A stretch of DNA of 64,000 nt, from contig NZ_CP047984.1 of assembly GCF_009931655.1 (NCBI RefSeq), positions 620,001-684,000 of the forward strand, read 5' to 3'. Both the position numbers and the translations under genes were made by a program. A model generated the notes under the pieces. It was given only the letters and a program-made list of their open reading frames with translations, was not told the origin of the DNA and searched no databases. Shown in pieces: positions 62,499-64,000 of this stretch (position 1 is the stretch's first letter; each line of letters opens with the position of its first letter). Source of the DNA: Pontibacter russatus. Lineage in GTDB: Bacteria; Bacteroidota; Bacteroidia; Cytophagales; Hymenobacteraceae.

Positions 62499-63293
62499 AT
62501 GGAAACGGGAAAAGACGTTGTCGTGAAAACATGGCTGGAGCTGCAGGAGGCGTTGTTTCGCCATAGTTGGGACCCACACATCGGCCGGTTCCGATCGCCG
62601 TATGTGTACCGCGGCTCCTATAGCAATGACTTTAACCTGAAGACCAGCATCATGCGCATCGGGAGCGGGTACGACAAGTTGGAGCCGCACCTGCTGCGCA
62701 ACTTCCGGAAATACGCCCATTACGACGCCATCCCGCCCGGCAACTCCATCTGGAACTGGCTGGCGGTGGCGCAGCACCACGGCCTGCCCACCCGCCTCCT
62801 CGACTGGACTTACTCCCCCTACGTCGCGCTGCACTTTGCCACCGCCGACCTGTCCAAATACGACCAGGACGCGAGTGTGATCTGCATCAACTACGTCAAG
62901 ACGAGTAAGTACCTGCCCGTGCCCCTGAAGAAGGCGCTGGAGGAGGAGGGCTCAAATGTATTTACGGCAGAAGTGCTGGAGCCGGTGGCCCCCACCTTTA
63001 AGGCACTCCAGAGCTTTCAGGAAGGAGATTTCGTGCTCTTCCTGGAGCCGCCCTCCCTGGACCAGCGGATTGTACACCAGTATGCCCTTTTCTCCATGAT
63101 GTCGAGCGTGAAGGCGGATCTGGGCGTCTGGCTGCAGCAGCACCCGGAACTGTATTTCAGGGTCATCATCCCCGCTTCGCTGAAATGGGAAGTGCGCGAC
63201 AAACTGGACCAGGCTAACATAACGGAGCGCGTGCTGTTTCCCGGGCTGACGGGACTGAGCCTATGGCTGAAGCGGCATTATACCCATTCGTGA
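62499..63293 (+). CDS. FRG domain-containing protein
   Basis: A 264-residue protein with the FRG domain, named for a conserved Phe/Tyr-Arg-Gly; here PYVYRGSYSNDFNLKTSIMR at about 33-52. The following WNWLAVAQHHGLPTRLLDWTYSPYVALHFATA is the most conserved part of the family, with His-Gly-Leu-Pro-T-Arg-Leu-Leu-Asp. FRG proteins are widely found in mobile or defence-related loci but their activity is not established. Here it stands alone among housekeeping genes. The ATG at 62499 lies just after a TATATG motif. Confidence 0.85.
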   Translation: METGKDVVVKTWLELQEALFRHSWDPHIGRFRSPYVYRGSYSNDFNLKTSIMRIGSGYDKLEPHLLRNFRKYAHYDAIPPGNSIWNWLAVAQHHGLPTRLLDWTYSPYVALHFATADLSKYDQDASVICINYVKTSKYLPVPLKKALEEEGSNVFTAEVLEPVAPTFKALQSFQEGDFVLFLEPPSLDQRIVHQYALFSMMSSVKADLGVWLQQHPELYFRVIIPASLKWEVRDKLDQANITERVLFPGLTGLSLWLKRHYTHS

Positions 63294-63381
63294 CTTTTTC
63301 ACCAAGTAATTCAGCAGCCAGTAGCACACCTGCGCCGAATAGGCTATATTCAGACCAATTTACCATACGATACTTAGATTG

Positions 63382-64000
63382 ATGAAACTGCACCGAATAC
63401 TCCGCAAGGAGAACCCGCTTGCCCTTACGCCGGAACCAGCACCTCTCAGAGCACCAAACCCTCGCCCCCTCACGTATGCCGCTCGTTCTGCGGCCCTTTT
63501 GTGCGCGGTGCTGCTTGCGGGCGGTTGCTCCGAGGAAAGGAAGCCGGAGGGAGGGGCCCAGGCCGCAGGGCATGAAGAAACGCTGACCGCCCTGTCTGAA
63601 AAGCCGGATTCCGCTGTCACGGGAGCAGACTCGGTTTTGGCGGAAACACCAGTTGTACCTGCCGCCACCCCAGTGCCCGAACCGGACACTGCGGCCTATG
63701 CCTTTCCAGGGCCGAGGCCACTGCCGGGCGCCATCCTGCCTCACAAGCGCATACTGGCCTACTACGGCAACCCGCTCTCCACGCGCATGGGCATTCTGGG
63801 AGAGTTCCCTCCGGAGGAGATGCTGCAGAAACTGGATGAAGAAGTGGCAAAGTGGGCGAAGGCCGACTCGCTTACGCCGGTGCAGCCAGCCCTCCACGTA
63901 ATTGTGGTGACGGCCCAGGGCCAGCCCAGCGCCGGAGGAAAGTACAGGCTGCGCATGACCGACAAAATGATTGACGGGGTGCTGGAGACAGCGGAAAAAC
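63382..64000 (+). CDS. Lipoprotein of unknown function (3' truncated)
   Basis: The frame from the ATG at 63382 is open to the end of the window (206 codons seen). A long basic N-terminus (LHRILRKENPLALTPEPAPL) leads to a hydrophobic segment ending LLCAVLLAGGCSEE, a lipobox with the lipidated Cys near residue 50. A Pro/Ala/Glu-rich linker follows, then a domain starting HKRILAYYGNPLSTRMGILGEFPPEEML and continuing with VQPALHVIVVTAQGQPSAGGKYR. This domain resembles a conserved family of bacterial exported proteins of unknown function. An upstream in-frame start is possible, and the true N-terminus is uncertain. Confidence 0.7.
   Translation, partial: MKLHRILRKENPLALTPEPAPLRAPNPRPLTYAARSAALLCAVLLAGGCSEERKPEGGAQAAGHEETLTALSEKPDSAVTGADSVLAETPVVPAATPVPEPDTAAYAFPGPRPLPGAILPHKRILAYYGNPLSTRMGILGEFPPEEMLQKLDEEVAKWAKADSLTPVQPALHVIVVTAQGQPSAGGKYRLRMTDKMIDGVLETAEK

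Overview
The window reads as a chromosomal segment of a free-living member of the Bacteroidota, most likely order Cytophagales and close to Pontibacter/Hymenobacteraceae. This is inference from gene content: a type IX secretion plug protein, a PUR-like DUF3276 protein, DUF4290 next to murA, a MurA with Asp at the fosfomycin-target position, -7 elements of the TAnnTTTG type, few Shine-Dalgarno sequences, and mid-50s % GC by eye. I found no rRNA, tRNA, CRISPR array, prophage or insertion sequence. A short TATATA motif is scattered through genes and gaps far more often than base composition predicts.

Layout. 1-3.8 kb: the end of an FtsX/MacB-type permease, then an NtrC-type response regulator and its histidine kinase. 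4-9.9 kb: housekeeping and envelope genes (DUF58 protein, RlpA-like protein, DUF3276, ychF, T9SS plug protein, OsmC). 10-15.6 kb: a second regulator/kinase operon, divergent from a second FtsX-type permease; the gap holds a candidate sigma-54 promoter with two upstream activator sites. 15.8-22.1 kb: CsaA-like protein, DUF4290-murA, an RNA methyltransferase, murB and two small lipoproteins. 22.2-30.5 kb: a molybdenum cofactor block (mobA-like, moaC, moeA, moaA, a two-subunit xanthine-dehydrogenase-type oxidoreductase, a mocA-like gene), interrupted by one AT-rich gene of unknown function. 31-40.8 kb: mixed single genes including an NCS2 purine permease, glgX, a PAS-LuxR regulator divergent from an H-NOX nitric-oxide sensor, and mscL. 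41.6-48.6 kb: a third NtrC-type regulator without a DNA-binding domain, a MATE exporter, a DUF922 protein, a FAD/Rieske oxidoreductase, and a radical SAM gene with an apparent one-base frameshift. 49-60.4 kb: the complete branched-chain amino acid block, leuA-leuC-leuD-leuB then ilvD-ilvB-ilvN-ilvC-ilvA, all on the minus strand. 60.6-64 kb: a conserved helical-repeat protein, an FRG-domain protein, and a lipoprotein cut by the window end.

How the genes work together. The ilv operon has its own promoter followed almost at once by a 25-codon leader peptide very rich in Leu, Ile and Val codons, then three RNA segments that can form either an antiterminator or a terminator with ten U. This is a ribosome-mediated attenuator and the clearest regulatory discovery in the window. 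The two regulator/kinase pairs each sit beside an FtsX-type permease, and the second gap carries the DNA sites expected if the regulator switches on the permease through sigma-54. The molybdenum block pairs cofactor synthesis with an enzyme that would use it. Convergent genes are separated by unusually long, perfect inverted repeats that should end transcription on both strands.
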